A DNA stretch of 64,000 nt from Lentzea sp. NBRC 105346 (GCF_030269605.1 NZ_BSTQ01000008.1:263601-327600), one strand, 5' to 3'; counted from the first letter of the stretch, positions 27,924-36,771 are shown. Notes: generated by a model not told the origin, from the letters alone. Made by a program: numbers and translations.

Positions 27924-28885
27924 TCCCCGAGCTTGAGCAGCTGGGCGGTCGCGCCGCCCAGCTCGAACTCGGCCCGCTTGGCCGCGGTGAAGTAGCGGTG
28001 CAGGTCGTGGCTCATGTCGATGCCGGTGCCGCCGTGGACGTGCACGGCCGTGTGCGCCACGCGGTGCCCGGCGTCGGCGGCCCAGAACTTCGCCGTCGCG
28101 ACCTCGGCGTCCGCCGGCAGGTCCTGCGCCACGAGTGACGCGGCCTGCCACAGCGTCAGCCGGATCGCGGTCACGTCGATGAACGCGTCGGCCAGCCGTT
28201 GCGCCACCGCCTGGAAAGAACCGATCGGGCGGTCGAACTGCACGCGGGTGCGGGCGTACTCGGACGTCAGCTCCAGCGCGCGTTCGGTCACGCCGAGCTG
28301 GAACGCGCACAGGCCGACCGTGTACCGCGTGGCCACCCAGTCGGTGACCGCGCCGAGTCGTTCCGCGCGCACGGCGGAGAACTCCAGCTGAGCCGCGTCG
28401 CCGTGCACCAGCTCCTGTGGCGTGATGGTCACTTCACCGGGCTCGACCAGGAACACGTCCGCACCCGCGGTGACAAGGAACAGCTGAGCGGTCGTCCCGT
28501 ACGGCACCGTGATCTTCTCGCCGGTGAGCTGCCAGCCGTCCTCGATCTCCTCGGCGACGACCTCGCCCTCGAAGGCGATCGTGAGCACGGGTTGCCGCGC
28601 CACCAGCCACTTCGCCTTCTGCGCCGGTGTGCCGAAGCGGGCCAGCGCGGACGCGGCGACGATCGTCGGCAGGTAGGGGACCGGTGCCACCGCGCGGCCC
28701 AGTTCGACGAGCACCGCGCACTGTTCGAGCACGCCGAACCCGTCGCCGCCCACCTCCTCCGGCAGGGCCGCGGCCAGGACGCCCGCGGATGCGAGGTCGG
28801 ACCACAGGTGGTCGGCGGGTCCGGAAAGGATCTTGCGGGTCAACGCCGCCAGCTCGCGCTGTGCCTCGGTCAGTGCGAAGTCCAC
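27914..28885 (-). CDS. fadE27: Acyl-CoA dehydrogenase subunit FadE27-like
   Basis: A 323-residue acyl-CoA dehydrogenase-fold protein, shorter than the usual 380-400. It retains the FAD-side helices (RTRVQFDRPIGSFQAVAQRLAD) and the C-terminal HVHGGTGIDMSHDLHRYF, while the substrate-side YSEPGAG-type motif is replaced by TIAFEGEV. Such shortened members form heteromers (alpha2-beta2) with a full-length partner in steroid side-chain oxidation. The partner is the fadE26 product encoded nine bases upstream. The start is GTG. Its 3' end lies inside the hairpin shared with choA. Confidence 0.82.
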   Translation of the reverse strand: MDFALTEAQRELAALTRKILSGPADHLWSDLASAGVLAAALPEEVGGDGFGVLEQCAVLVELGRAVAPVPYLPTIVAASALARFGTPAQKAKWLVARQPVLTIAFEGEVVAEEIEDGWQLTGEKITVPYGTTAQLFLVTAGADVFLVEPGEVTITPQELVHGDAAQLEFSAVRAERLGAVTDWVATRYTVGLCAFQLGVTERALELTSEYARTRVQFDRPIGSFQAVAQRLADAFIDVTAIRLTLWQAASLVAQDLPADAEVATAKFWAADAGHRVAHTAVHVHGGTGIDMSHDLHRYFTAAKRAEFELGGATAQLLKLGEVL

Positions 28886-28894
28886 AGGTCCCCC

Positions 28895-30058
28895 TTAGCG
28901 TGGAGCGGCTGGAAGTTTGAGCCCGGCCCGCGCGATGATGTCGCGCTGGATCTCGTTGGTGCCGCCGCCGAACGTGAGGATCAGCGCCGAGCGGTGCATG
29001 CGTTCGACCCGGCCGCGCAGCAGCGCGCCCGGTGACCCGGTACGCACCATCCCGCCGGCGCCCAGGACCTCCATCAGCAGCCGGTACGCCTCGGTGGCGA
29101 ACTCGGTGCCGAACACCTTGGTGGCCGAGGCCTCCGCGGGGCTCGGCGCCTGCTCGGCCTCGGCGGCGATCTTCCAGTTGATCAGCTTGAGGAACTCGGT
29201 CTTCGCGTGCACGCGCGCGAGGTGTACGCGCACCCACTCGTGTGAGATGGCACCGGTTTCCCGGGCCCAGTCGAGAACTTCGTTGAACGCCGTCTGCAAC
29301 GGGGCCGCCGAGCAGAGCGCGACGCGTTCGTGGTTGAGCTGGTTGGTGATCAGCTTCCAGCCCTGGTTCTCCGTGCCGACGAGGTTCGACGCCGGCACGC
29401 GCACGTCCGAGTAGTAGGTGGCGCTGGTGGTCGGGCCGGACATCGTGCGCACCGGCGTCCAGGAGAAGCCTTCGGAGTCGGTCGGCACGATCAGCATCGA
29501 CAGGCCCTTGTGCTTCGGGGCGTCGGGATCGGTACGGCATGCCAGCCAGATGTAGTCGGCGAACTGGACGAGGCTGGTCCACATCTTCTGGCCGTTGATG
29601 ACGTACTCGTCGCCCTCGCGCACCGCACGGGTGCGCAGCGAGGCGAGGTCGGTGCCCGCCTCGGGCTCGGAGTAGCCGATCGAGAAGTGGATCTCACCCG
29701 AGGCGATTCTCGGCAGGTAGAAGGCTTTCTGCTCGTCCGTGCCGTAGGCCATGATCGTCGGGCCGACCGAGTTGAGCGTCAGGAACGGTACGGGCGCACC
29801 GGCCACCGCCGCCTCGTCCACGAAGATCAGCTGCTCGATCATCGGGCGGTCGCGGCCGCCGTACTCCTCCGGCCAGCCGATCGTCAGCCAGCCGTCGCGC
29901 CCCATCTGGCGGACGGTCTCCTTGTACACCTCGGCATCGCCGTAGTCGACGCCCGGCCTGGTCAGCGCCTCGCGGCGCTCGTCGGTCATCAGCGCGGCGA
30001 AGTACGCCCGCAACTCACGGCGCAGTTCTTCCTGCTCGGGCGTGAATCCGATGCGCAT
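28895..30058 (-). CDS. fadE26: Acyl-CoA dehydrogenase FadE26-like
   Basis: A 387-residue acyl-CoA dehydrogenase. It has IGYSEPEAGTDLASLRT (Glu in place of the usual Gly in the SEPGAG motif), NGQKMWTSL, MSGPTTSATYYSDVRVP and the closing GGGTNEIQRDIIA. The match to mycobacterial FadE26 is strong across many segments. With FadE27 it oxidises steroid CoA side chains. I chose the ATG that lies seven bases after a TAGAGT -10; a GTG two codons upstream sits too close to that -10. It is divergent from the ferredoxin gene, as Rv3504 is from Rv3503c. Confidence 0.88.
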   Translation of the reverse strand: MRIGFTPEQEELRRELRAYFAALMTDERREALTRPGVDYGDAEVYKETVRQMGRDGWLTIGWPEEYGGRDRPMIEQLIFVDEAAVAGAPVPFLTLNSVGPTIMAYGTDEQKAFYLPRIASGEIHFSIGYSEPEAGTDLASLRTRAVREGDEYVINGQKMWTSLVQFADYIWLACRTDPDAPKHKGLSMLIVPTDSEGFSWTPVRTMSGPTTSATYYSDVRVPASNLVGTENQGWKLITNQLNHERVALCSAAPLQTAFNEVLDWARETGAISHEWVRVHLARVHAKTEFLKLINWKIAAEAEQAPSPAEASATKVFGTEFATEAYRLLMEVLGAGGMVRTGSPGALLRGRVERMHRSALILTFGGGTNEIQRDIIARAGLKLPAAPR

Positions 30059-30065
30059 GAGCACT

Positions 30066-30095
30066 ACTCTAGAACAAGTTCTAGCGGCGTGTCAG
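30066..30095 (-). promoter_or_regulatory. Leaderless fadE26 promoter with perfect KstR operator
   Basis: On the minus strand: -35 CTGACA (30090-30095), 18 bp, -10 TAGAGT (30066-30071), seven bases to the ATG. The spacer contains TAGAACAAGTTCTA (plus strand 30070-30083), a perfect KstR palindrome extending to CTAGAACAAGTTCTAG. The same operator may control the ferredoxin gene on the other strand. Confidence 0.82.
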
Positions 30096-30104
30096 GAGGT
30101 AGTC

Positions 30105-30296
30105 GTGAGAGTCAGCGTCGACCACGCCCTGTGCGAGGCGAACGGTCTCTGCGTCGGGATCCTGCCCGAGGTCTTCGATCTCGACGACGATGAGCTGCTG
30201 CAGGTACGAGAAGGTGTGTTGACCGACGACGAGGAGGAACGCGGGCGGCTCGCGGTGACCACGTGCCCGAAGCGCGCGCTCGCGATACGCGAATGA
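30105..30296 (+). CDS. fdxD: Ferredoxin of the 3Fe-4S type, FdxD-like
   Basis: A 63-residue ferredoxin with Cys10, Cys16 and Cys54 (CEANGLC and TTCPKRAL), the three-cysteine pattern of P450-associated 3Fe-4S ferredoxins. AGGAGG precedes the GTG by six bases; a longer frame upstream would cross the operator. It is highly acidic, as expected for an electron carrier. It is the likely electron donor to CYP125. Position and length match Rv3503c (63 residues). Confidence 0.88.
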   Translation: MRVSVDHALCEANGLCVGILPEVFDLDDDELLQVREGVLTDDEEERGRLAVTTCPKRALAIRE

Positions 30297-30312
30297 CCCA
30301 CACCTTTGGCCC

Positions 30313-30341
30313 TTGTGGCGAATAAGAACAGATTCTACTGT
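30313..30341 (+). promoter_or_regulatory. Promoter with KstR-type operator for the ADH-SDR-ALDH-SDR operon
   Basis: -35 TTGTGG (30313-30318), 17 bp, -10 TACTGT (30336-30341). Operator AAGAACAGATTCTA (30324-30337) matches TAGAACNNGTTCTA at 10 of 12 fixed bases. Transcription would start near 30348, giving a leader of about 37 nt. Confidence 0.7.
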
Positions 30342-30384
30342 GCCAAACCAGTGACGGCCGTGAGCTCGACGAGGAGTGATACCG

Positions 30385-31470
30385 GTGAAGGCAGCCGTGC
30401 TGAACCAGGTCGGCGACGACAAGCTCGAGCTCCGCGACGACGTGACGACAACCGCGCCGGGACCGGACGAGGTCCGGATCAGGATGAGGGCGTGCGGGGT
30501 CTGCCACAGCGACCTGTCCGCAATGGACGGAACGCTCCCGGCACTCGCACCCGGCGTGATCGGGCACGAGGGCGCGGGCGAGGTGGTCGAGGTCGGCAGC
30601 GCGGTGACGTCGCTCGCGGTCGGTGACCACGTGCTGATCACGTTCGTGCCGCCGTGCGGCAAGTGCGCCCAGTGCGCGAGCGGCCAGTCCCACCTGTGCC
30701 TGGTGCACACGCTGGCCGCGTTCACCTCGCCGCGGTTCGTCGTCGGTGGCGCGCCCGCGTTCGGCTACGCGGGTCTGGGCGCGTTCGCGGAGGAGCTCGT
30801 CGTACCCGCGGACGGCGCGGTGAAGATCGACAACGACGTGCCGTTCGAGATCGCGGCACTGATCGCGTGCGGCGTGATGACCGGCGTCGGCTCGGTGCTC
30901 AACACGGCGAAGGTCGAGCCGGGGTCGAGCGTCGCGGTCATCGGCTGTGGTGGTGTCGGCGTCTCGGTGATCCAGGGTGCGCGGCTCGCGGCCGCGTCGC
31001 GGATCGTCGCGGTCGACCCGATCGTCGAGAAGCACGAGGTGGCCAAGAAGTTCGGCGCCACGCACGCCACCACGCCCGAGGGCGTCGCGGACCTCAACAA
31101 CCAGCTCAACGGCGGCATGGGCTTCGACTACACGTTCGACGTCGTGGGCCTGCCGCAGACGATCCGCTCGGCCTGGGACCTGGCGCGGCGCGGCGGGCAC
31201 GTCACCGTCGTCGGCGCCGGACGGGCCGACGCGATGGTGCAGTTCAGCGCCCAGGAGTTGTTCCTGCACGACAAGACGCTGCACGGGTCGTTCTACGGCA
31301 CGTCGAACGTGCGCCGGGACGTGCCGCGGCTGATCTCGTTGTGGCGCGAAGGCCGGCTGGATTTGGAAAGCATGATCAGCAAGCGGATCAAGCTCGACGA
31401 CATCAACGAGGGCCTGCAGGCGTTGCGCGGCGGCGGCTCGCTCATCCGGCAGGTTGTCACCTTCGATTAG
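30385..31470 (+). CDS. Zinc-dependent alcohol dehydrogenase
   Basis: A 361-residue medium-chain dehydrogenase. Catalytic zinc ligands are Cys40 (CGVCHSD) and the His61-Glu62 pair (GHEGAGEV). Structural zinc ligands are Cys91, Cys94, Cys97 and Cys105 (CGKCAQCASGQSHLC). The nucleotide loop is VIGCGGVGVSVIQGA. The GTG at 30385 has GAGGAG eight bases upstream; a GTG three codons earlier lies inside that ribosome site. As first gene of a KstR-type operon with an aldehyde dehydrogenase, it could oxidise the C26/C27 alcohol made by CYP125 (inference). Confidence 0.85.
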   Translation: MKAAVLNQVGDDKLELRDDVTTTAPGPDEVRIRMRACGVCHSDLSAMDGTLPALAPGVIGHEGAGEVVEVGSAVTSLAVGDHVLITFVPPCGKCAQCASGQSHLCLVHTLAAFTSPRFVVGGAPAFGYAGLGAFAEELVVPADGAVKIDNDVPFEIAALIACGVMTGVGSVLNTAKVEPGSSVAVIGCGGVGVSVIQGARLAAASRIVAVDPIVEKHEVAKKFGATHATTPEGVADLNNQLNGGMGFDYTFDVVGLPQTIRSAWDLARRGGHVTVVGAGRADAMVQFSAQELFLHDKTLHGSFYGTSNVRRDVPRLISLWREGRLDLESMISKRIKLDDINEGLQALRGGGSLIRQVVTFD

Positions 31471-31483
31471 GAGACGTTCCACA

Positions 31484-32332
31484 GTGGACCTTGCGGGGAA
31501 GGTTGCGATCGTCACCGGCGCGGGTGCCGGGCTGGGCCGCGCGGAGGCGCTGGAGCTGGCCCGCGGAGGCGCACACGTCGTCCTGAACGATCTTCCGGGT
31601 GCCCTGGCGGCGGTGGCGGCGGAGATCGAGGAGCTCGGTGCCAAGTGCGCCGTGGTCGAGGGCGACGTGGGGGAGAGGGCCACGGCGGACGCGCTGCTCG
31701 CGTCCGCCGTGGAGCACTTCGGCGGCCTGCACGTGCTGGTCAACAACGCGGGCGTGCTGCGCGACCGCATGCTGTTCAACATGTCCGACGAGGACTGGGA
31801 TCTCGTCATGCGCGTGCACCTGCGCGGCCACTTCCTGTTGTCCCGCAACGCCGCCGCGTACTGGCGGCAGCAGTCGAAGGACACCGGCGGCCCGGTGTAC
31901 GCGCGGGTGGTGAACACCTCGTCCGAGGCGTTCCTGCTCGGGCCGGAGGGACAGCCGAACTACGCGGCCGCCAAGGCCGGGATCGCCGCGCTGACCGTGT
32001 CGACCGCGCGCGGTTTGGCGCGCTATGGAGTGCGCGCCAACGCGATCTGCCCGCGTGCCCGGACCGCGATGACCGCCCATGTTTTCGGAGATGCGCCTTC
32101 CGGGTCGGATCCACTGGATCCGGTGCACGTCGCGAAGTTCGTCGCCTACCTGGCATCGCCGGCCGCCGAGTCGATCAGCGGTCAGGTCTTCGTCGTGCAC
32201 GGCGGCGCGGTCACGCTGATGGCCCCGCCGACCGTGGAACGGCGCTTCGACGCGGTCGGTGAAGTGGGCGAGTACTTCGCCGGCCGCGATCCACAACGGA
32301 CTTTCTCCTGTACCGAAACGCTCAACCCGTAG
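31484..32332 (+). CDS. Short-chain dehydrogenase, Rv3502c-like (17beta-HSD4 type)
   Basis: A 282-residue SDR. TGAGAGLGRAEALELARG, VNNAGVLRDRMLFN, then SSEAFL and YAAAKAG supply the Ser, Tyr and Lys. It resembles the SDR at 9059-9922. GTG start with AGGAG upstream, 14 bases after the alcohol dehydrogenase. Position near fdxD and fadE26 matches Rv3502c; a role as 3-hydroxyacyl-CoA dehydrogenase for steroid side chains is likely but not shown. Confidence 0.82.
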   Translation: MDLAGKVAIVTGAGAGLGRAEALELARGGAHVVLNDLPGALAAVAAEIEELGAKCAVVEGDVGERATADALLASAVEHFGGLHVLVNNAGVLRDRMLFNMSDEDWDLVMRVHLRGHFLLSRNAAAYWRQQSKDTGGPVYARVVNTSSEAFLLGPEGQPNYAAAKAGIAALTVSTARGLARYGVRANAICPRARTAMTAHVFGDAPSGSDPLDPVHVAKFVAYLASPAAESISGQVFVVHGGAVTLMAPPTVERRFDAVGEVGEYFAGRDPQRTFSCTETLNP

Positions 32333-32340
32333 GAGGAGCT

Positions 32341-33846
32341 GTGACGCTCACCGTGCAGCCGCATCGGGAGACGCTCGGCCTGAAGGACGGCCAGCTGCTC
32401 ATCGGCGGACAGTTCCGCGCGGCCGAGGAGACCTGGACGCACCGGCACCCCGCGACGGCGGAGGAGATCGGCACGTTCGCCATCGCGTCCGAACGGGACG
32501 TCGACGACGCGGTTCGCGCCGCCCGCAAGGCGTTCGACGAGGGCCCGTGGCCGACGAGCCGCGCCGGGTCGCGCGTGAAGATCCTGCGCCGGTACGGCGA
32601 CCTGCTGCGGGAGCATGCCGACGAGCTGCGTGGCCTGCAGGCGCTGGACAACGGCGTTCCGTTGTCGTTCAAGCAGGTCTACGCGACGTCGGTGGAGATC
32701 GCCGCGGACATCTTCGACCACCACGCGGGCTGGATCGACAAGGTCGGCGGTCAGACGCTGCCGCCGTACCAGGGCGGCGACCACCTCGCGATGACGTTCC
32801 GCGAACCCATCGGTGTCGTGGCCGCGATCCTGCCGTGGAACGCGCCGTTCGTGCTGTTCGCGCAGAAGCTCGCGCCCGCGCTGGCCGCCGGGTGCACGGT
32901 CGTGCTGAAGCCGTCGGAGTACGCGTCGTTCTGCGTGATCCGCATGGTCGAGCTGCTCGTCGAGGCCGGCGTGCCCGACGGCGTGGTCAACCTGGTCACC
33001 GGTCCCGGCGACCCGACCGGCGAGGCGCTGGTCAACCACCCGCTGGTCGACAAGATCAGCTTCACCGGCAGCCGCGAGGTCGGCAAGCGGATCGTGCAGG
33101 CGTCGGCCGGCACGATGAAGCGGGTTTCCCTGGAGCTGGGCGGAAAGAGCCCGGCGCTGGTGTTCGCCGACGCGCCGAACATCGGGCTGGCGGCGATGAC
33201 GGCCATGGGTTCGGTGACCATGGGCCTGTCCGGCCAGGCGTGCGTCGCGCAGACGCGGGCGCTGGTGCAGCGCGAGGTGCACGACGAGTTCGTCGCCACC
33301 GCGCAGATGCTCGCCGGCGCGATCACGTTCGGCGACCCGTTCGACCCGGCCGTGCTCGCCTGCCCGTTGATCAACGCGCGGCAGCTGGACCGGGTCATGG
33401 GCTACATCTCGCGCGGGCAGGAGGAAGGCGCCCGGCTGGTCACCGGCGGGCAGCGGCTCGAAGGTGACTTCGCCGCCGGCAACTTCGTGTCGCCGGCGAT
33501 CTTCGCGGACGTGCGCAACGACATGACCGTGGCCCGCGAGGAGATTTTCGGGCCGGTGCTGACGGTGGTGCCGTTCGACGACGAGGACGAGGCCGTCCGG
33601 ATCGCCAACGACACCGAGTACGGCCTGGGCGCCGGGCTCTACACCAACGACGTGCGGCGCGCGTTCCGGCTCGCCCGCCGGCTGCGGGCGGGAACCGTTG
33701 GCATCAACGGATACCAGCTCGAGCCGCACCTGCCGTTCGGCGGGTTCAAGCAGTCCGGGCTCGGTCGCGAGGGCGGGCAGTCGGCGTACGAGGCGTACAC
33801 GGAGCTCAAGACCGTGATGATGCCGCTGACAGACGAGCTGATGTGA
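32341..33846 (+). CDS. NAD-type aldehyde dehydrogenase
   Basis: A 501-residue aldehyde dehydrogenase. Key segments are ILPWNAPF, FTGSREVGKRI, the catalytic Glu in LELGGKSPAL, the catalytic Cys in SGQACVAQTR and EEIFGPVLTV. GAGGAG precedes the GTG start. In this operon it probably oxidises the aldehyde from the upstream alcohol dehydrogenase to a carboxylate, which FadD19 or the other ligase would activate (inference). The stop overlaps the next start. Confidence 0.87.
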   Translation: MTLTVQPHRETLGLKDGQLLIGGQFRAAEETWTHRHPATAEEIGTFAIASERDVDDAVRAARKAFDEGPWPTSRAGSRVKILRRYGDLLREHADELRGLQALDNGVPLSFKQVYATSVEIAADIFDHHAGWIDKVGGQTLPPYQGGDHLAMTFREPIGVVAAILPWNAPFVLFAQKLAPALAAGCTVVLKPSEYASFCVIRMVELLVEAGVPDGVVNLVTGPGDPTGEALVNHPLVDKISFTGSREVGKRIVQASAGTMKRVSLELGGKSPALVFADAPNIGLAAMTAMGSVTMGLSGQACVAQTRALVQREVHDEFVATAQMLAGAITFGDPFDPAVLACPLINARQLDRVMGYISRGQEEGARLVTGGQRLEGDFAAGNFVSPAIFADVRNDMTVAREEIFGPVLTVVPFDDEDEAVRIANDTEYGLGAGLYTNDVRRAFRLARRLRAGTVGINGYQLEPHLPFGGFKQSGLGREGGQSAYEAYTELKTVMMPLTDELM

Positions 33847-34595
33847 TGCGGCTTTCCGGGAAGGTCGCCCTGATCACCGGTGGGGCGCGCGGCCAGGGTG
33901 CGGCCGCAGCCCGCCGGTTCGTGGCCGAAGGGGCGTCCGTGATGATCACCGACGTCCTCGACACACCGGGCAAGGAGCTCGCCTCGTCACTGGGTGCCCT
34001 GTACTGCCACCTGGACGTGTCGTCCGAGGACGACTGGGCGCAGGCCGTTTCGTCCACTGTGGATGCTTACGGCGAGATCTCGGTGCTGGTCAACAACGCC
34101 GGCGTGCTGCACTTCTCGGCGTTGGAGAAGACGACCCTGGCCGACTACCAGCGGGTGATCGGGATCAACCAGGTGGGCACGTTCCTCGGCATGCGTGCGG
34201 TCATCCCGTCGATGAAACGCGCCGGCGGTGGTTCGATCGTGAACGTGTCGTCGGTCGAGGGGCTCGCGGGCATGCCGCACCTCGTCGCCTACACCGCCAG
34301 CAAGTTCGCCATCCGCGGCATGACCAAGGTCGCCGCGATGGAGCTCGGAGAGCACGGGATCCGGGTCAACTCCGTGCACCCCGGCGCGATCGACACCCAG
34401 ATGGTCCCGGAGACCCTCGGTGTGCCGATCGACCTGTCACCGGTCGGCCGGCGGGTGGCGATGCGGCGCGTCGGTCAGCCGGAGGAGGTCGCGAACCTGG
34501 TGCTGTTCCTGGCGAGCGACGAGAGCTCTTACTGCACCGGTGGCGAGTTCGCGGTCGACGGCGGTGCGACGGCGACCCATGGTTTGTCGGGTTGA
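33846..34595 (+). CDS. Short-chain dehydrogenase, 3alpha/20beta-hydroxysteroid dehydrogenase-like
   Basis: A 249-residue classical SDR. TGGARGQGAAAARRF, VNNAGVLHFSALE, VSSVEGLAGM, YTASKFAIRGMTK and the long VHPGAIDTQM loop are typical of the 3alpha,20beta-hydroxysteroid dehydrogenase branch. The ATG overlaps the ALDH stop as TGATG; a GTG one codon earlier is the alternative. It is the last gene of the operon and of the sterol island. Other alcohols are possible substrates. Confidence 0.8.
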   Translation: MRLSGKVALITGGARGQGAAAARRFVAEGASVMITDVLDTPGKELASSLGALYCHLDVSSEDDWAQAVSSTVDAYGEISVLVNNAGVLHFSALEKTTLADYQRVIGINQVGTFLGMRAVIPSMKRAGGGSIVNVSSVEGLAGMPHLVAYTASKFAIRGMTKVAAMELGEHGIRVNSVHPGAIDTQMVPETLGVPIDLSPVGRRVAMRRVGQPEEVANLVLFLASDESSYCTGGEFAVDGGATATHGLSG

Positions 34596-34616
34596 TAACT
34601 TCAGTGTGGACCGAAA

Positions 34617-34644
34617 GATAAGACTTGGTTAGGCCGGGTCTAAA
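34617..34644 (+). promoter_or_regulatory. 11-bp-phased TAAG/TTAGG/CTAAA boxes upstream of the GH15 gene
   Basis: GATAAG, GTTAGG and TCTAAA begin at 34617, 34628 and 34639, exactly one helical turn apart. OmpR-family regulators bind such direct repeats. A similar array lies before the ABC operon on the far side of the two-component genes. Confidence 0.5.
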
Positions 34645-34695
34645 ACCGAGCCAAGGACGACCACGGCACGACCGGGCGTTCCTACCGTTCCGCAC

Positions 34696-36708
34696 GTGAC
34701 GGAAGACTTCTCCCGCGCTGCGCGGCTCGTCGTGGTGTGCGACTACGACCTCGTCGAAGGCCCGGAGGCGGTACGCGCGCTGAGGTCGCTGGCCGAGCTG
34801 CCCGCGACGACCGTGGTGGTGCACTCGCAACGTCCGGTCGGCGATCTCGCCGTCGAGACGCGGCTGCCCGCCGAGATCCGCCTGGTCGGCGGTGTGTCCA
34901 CAGTGGACGAGCCGGGCGTGCGGATCGGCGACATGAAGCAGCTCGCGACGCTGCTGGAGGAACGCCGCAGGTGGCAGTTCGGCGCCGCGGCGGTGCCGAT
35001 CGAACGGCACAGCCTGCTGTCCAACCAGCGGGCGCTCGCGTTGCTCACGCCGGACGCGCGCGTGACGTGGCTCTGCCACCCGCAGCCGGACTCGCCGGCG
35101 CTCTTCGCCGAGCTGCTCGGCGGACCGGACGCCGGGCACTTCTCGGTCCGCCCCCAGCACGGCCGGTTGCCGCTCGGGCAGCGCTACCTGCCGGGCACGA
35201 CGACGGTCGAGACGCGCTGGGCGGGCCTGCTGGTCACCGACTACCTCACCCACGACACCGGCCAGCACCGCACCGACCTCGTGCGGGTCGTGACGGGCCG
35301 GGTGCCCGCGGTCGTCGAGTTCGCGCCGCGGCCGGAGTTCGGGCAGGTCCACGTCCGGCTCTCGCTTGTGGCGGACGGCCTGCGGGTCGTCGGCACCGCC
35401 GAGCCGATCGTGCTGCGCGCACCCGGCGTCGAGTGGGAGATCGACGGCGACACCGCGCGGGCCGTCGTGCACCCGCCCGCGGTGCTGGAACTGCGCTGCG
35501 GCACCGACGATCTCGCTGCCGTTCCCGAGGAACCCCGCCGCCGGCAGGCCCAGGAGCACTGGAGCGCGTGGCTCGACGGGCTGACGTTGCCGGGTGTGCG
35601 GCGGGACCTGGTGGCGCGGTCGGCGTTGACGCTGCGCGCGTTGTGCCACGCGCAAACCGGGGCGATCCTGGCCGCGGCGACGACGTCGCTGCCCGAGCAG
35701 ATCGGCGGCGTGCGCAACTGGGACTACCGGTACTGCTGGGTGCGCGACGGCGCGCTGACCGCCCAGGCGCTGGTGTCGCTGGGTTCGACGGCCGAAGCGG
35801 AGGCGTTCCTCGACTGGTTGCACGGCGTGCTCGAGACCGTGCCCGGCCCGGAGCGGTTGCACCCGCTGTACTCGGTGCGCGGCGGGCCGATCCAGGCGGA
35901 GGCCGTCATCGGCACGCTGTCCGGGTACGCGGGGTCGCGGCCGGTGCGGGTCGGGAACCTGGCCGACCAGCAGGTGCAGCTCGACGTGTTCGGGCCGGTG
36001 GTCTCCCTGGTGTACGACCTCGCCGTCGCGCGCGGCTTGCTGGCTTCCCGCGACTGGGACGTCGTGTGCGCCATGGTCGAGGCGGTCAGGCGCCGCTGGC
36101 ACGAACCGGACCACGGCATCTGGGAGGAACGGCACGTGCCGCGCCACCGCGTGTACTCGCGCGTGATGTGCTGGCAGACGGTCGACCGGGCCATCGCGAT
36201 CGCCTCGCGGTTCGGGCGTCCGGTTGCCCCCGATTGGTGCTCGTTGCGGGACGCCATCGCCGCTGACGTGCTCGAACACGGCTGGAACGCCTCGGTCGGC
36301 GCGTTCACCACGGCGTACGACGGGACGGATCTCGACGCCGCGTCGCTGCACATCGGGCTGTCGGGGTTGCTCGATCCGGCCGACGAGCGGTTCGCCTCGA
36401 CGGTCAGCGCGATCGAGGCGGAGCTGCGCAGCGGGCCGACCGTGTACCGGTACCGGCGTGACGACGGGCTGCCCGGCGACGAGGGCGGGTTCCACCTGTG
36501 CACGGCGTGGCTGGTCGAAGCCTATTTGCGGACCGGGCGGCGGACCGAGGCCGAGGAGCTGTTCAAGTGGTTCGTCGACTGCGCCGGGCCGACCGGGCTG
36601 CTGGCGGAGGAGTACGACCCGATCACCGAACGCTCCCTCGGCAACCATCCGCAGGCGTACAGCCACCTGGGCCTGATCCGCTGCGCGCAGCTGCTCGATC
36701 AGGGGTGA
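34696..36708 (+). CDS. GH15 family glycosidase (trehalase/glucoamylase-like) with degenerate phosphatase-like N-terminus
   Basis: A 670-residue protein. Residues 110-665 are a GH15 (alpha/alpha)6 enzyme: SLPEQIGGVRNWDYRYCWVRD, then WEERHVPRHRVYSRVMCW and the catalytic acid region LLAEEYDP near the end. Actinobacterial GH15 enzymes of this type cleave trehalose. Residues 10-100 look like a remnant of a trehalose-6-phosphate phosphatase: CDYD in place of DFDGT, VVHSQRPVGDL in place of VVSGRP, then IRLVGG; the rest of that domain is missing. No signal peptide, so it is cytosolic. It faces the two-component genes and lies near a sugar ABC transporter, suggesting use of imported disaccharide. Confidence 0.83.
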   Translation: MTEDFSRAARLVVVCDYDLVEGPEAVRALRSLAELPATTVVVHSQRPVGDLAVETRLPAEIRLVGGVSTVDEPGVRIGDMKQLATLLEERRRWQFGAAAVPIERHSLLSNQRALALLTPDARVTWLCHPQPDSPALFAELLGGPDAGHFSVRPQHGRLPLGQRYLPGTTTVETRWAGLLVTDYLTHDTGQHRTDLVRVVTGRVPAVVEFAPRPEFGQVHVRLSLVADGLRVVGTAEPIVLRAPGVEWEIDGDTARAVVHPPAVLELRCGTDDLAAVPEEPRRRQAQEHWSAWLDGLTLPGVRRDLVARSALTLRALCHAQTGAILAAATTSLPEQIGGVRNWDYRYCWVRDGALTAQALVSLGSTAEAEAFLDWLHGVLETVPGPERLHPLYSVRGGPIQAEAVIGTLSGYAGSRPVRVGNLADQQVQLDVFGPVVSLVYDLAVARGLLASRDWDVVCAMVEAVRRRWHEPDHGIWEERHVPRHRVYSRVMCWQTVDRAIAIASRFGRPVAPDWCSLRDAIAADVLEHGWNASVGAFTTAYDGTDLDAASLHIGLSGLLDPADERFASTVSAIEAELRSGPTVYRYRRDDGLPGDEGGFHLCTAWLVEAYLRTGRRTEAEELFKWFVDCAGPTGLLAEEYDPITERSLGNHPQAYSHLGLIRCAQLLDQG

Positions 36709-36712
36709 AGTG

Positions 36713-36762
36713 CCGTCATGGCCACCTTTGCTGCGTCCCCCGCAGCAAAGGTGGCCTTAACG
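36713..36762. terminator. Hairpin downstream of the GH15 gene (palindrome family member 2)
   Basis: A 16-bp perfect stem (36720-36735 with 36741-36756, GGCCACCTTTGCTGCG) and a five-base loop. The outer parts CCGTCATGGCCACC and GGTGGCCTTAACG match the ends of the elements at 22728 and 44805, but the middle differs. Confidence 0.75.
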
Positions 36763-36771
36763 ACACCAAGC

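Noticed and set aside
34366..36666. 766-codon open frame antisense to the GH15 gene
   Set aside because: High-GC shadow frame; composition is Arg/Pro/His-rich, with no family signature, while the plus-strand gene has clear GH15 motifs.
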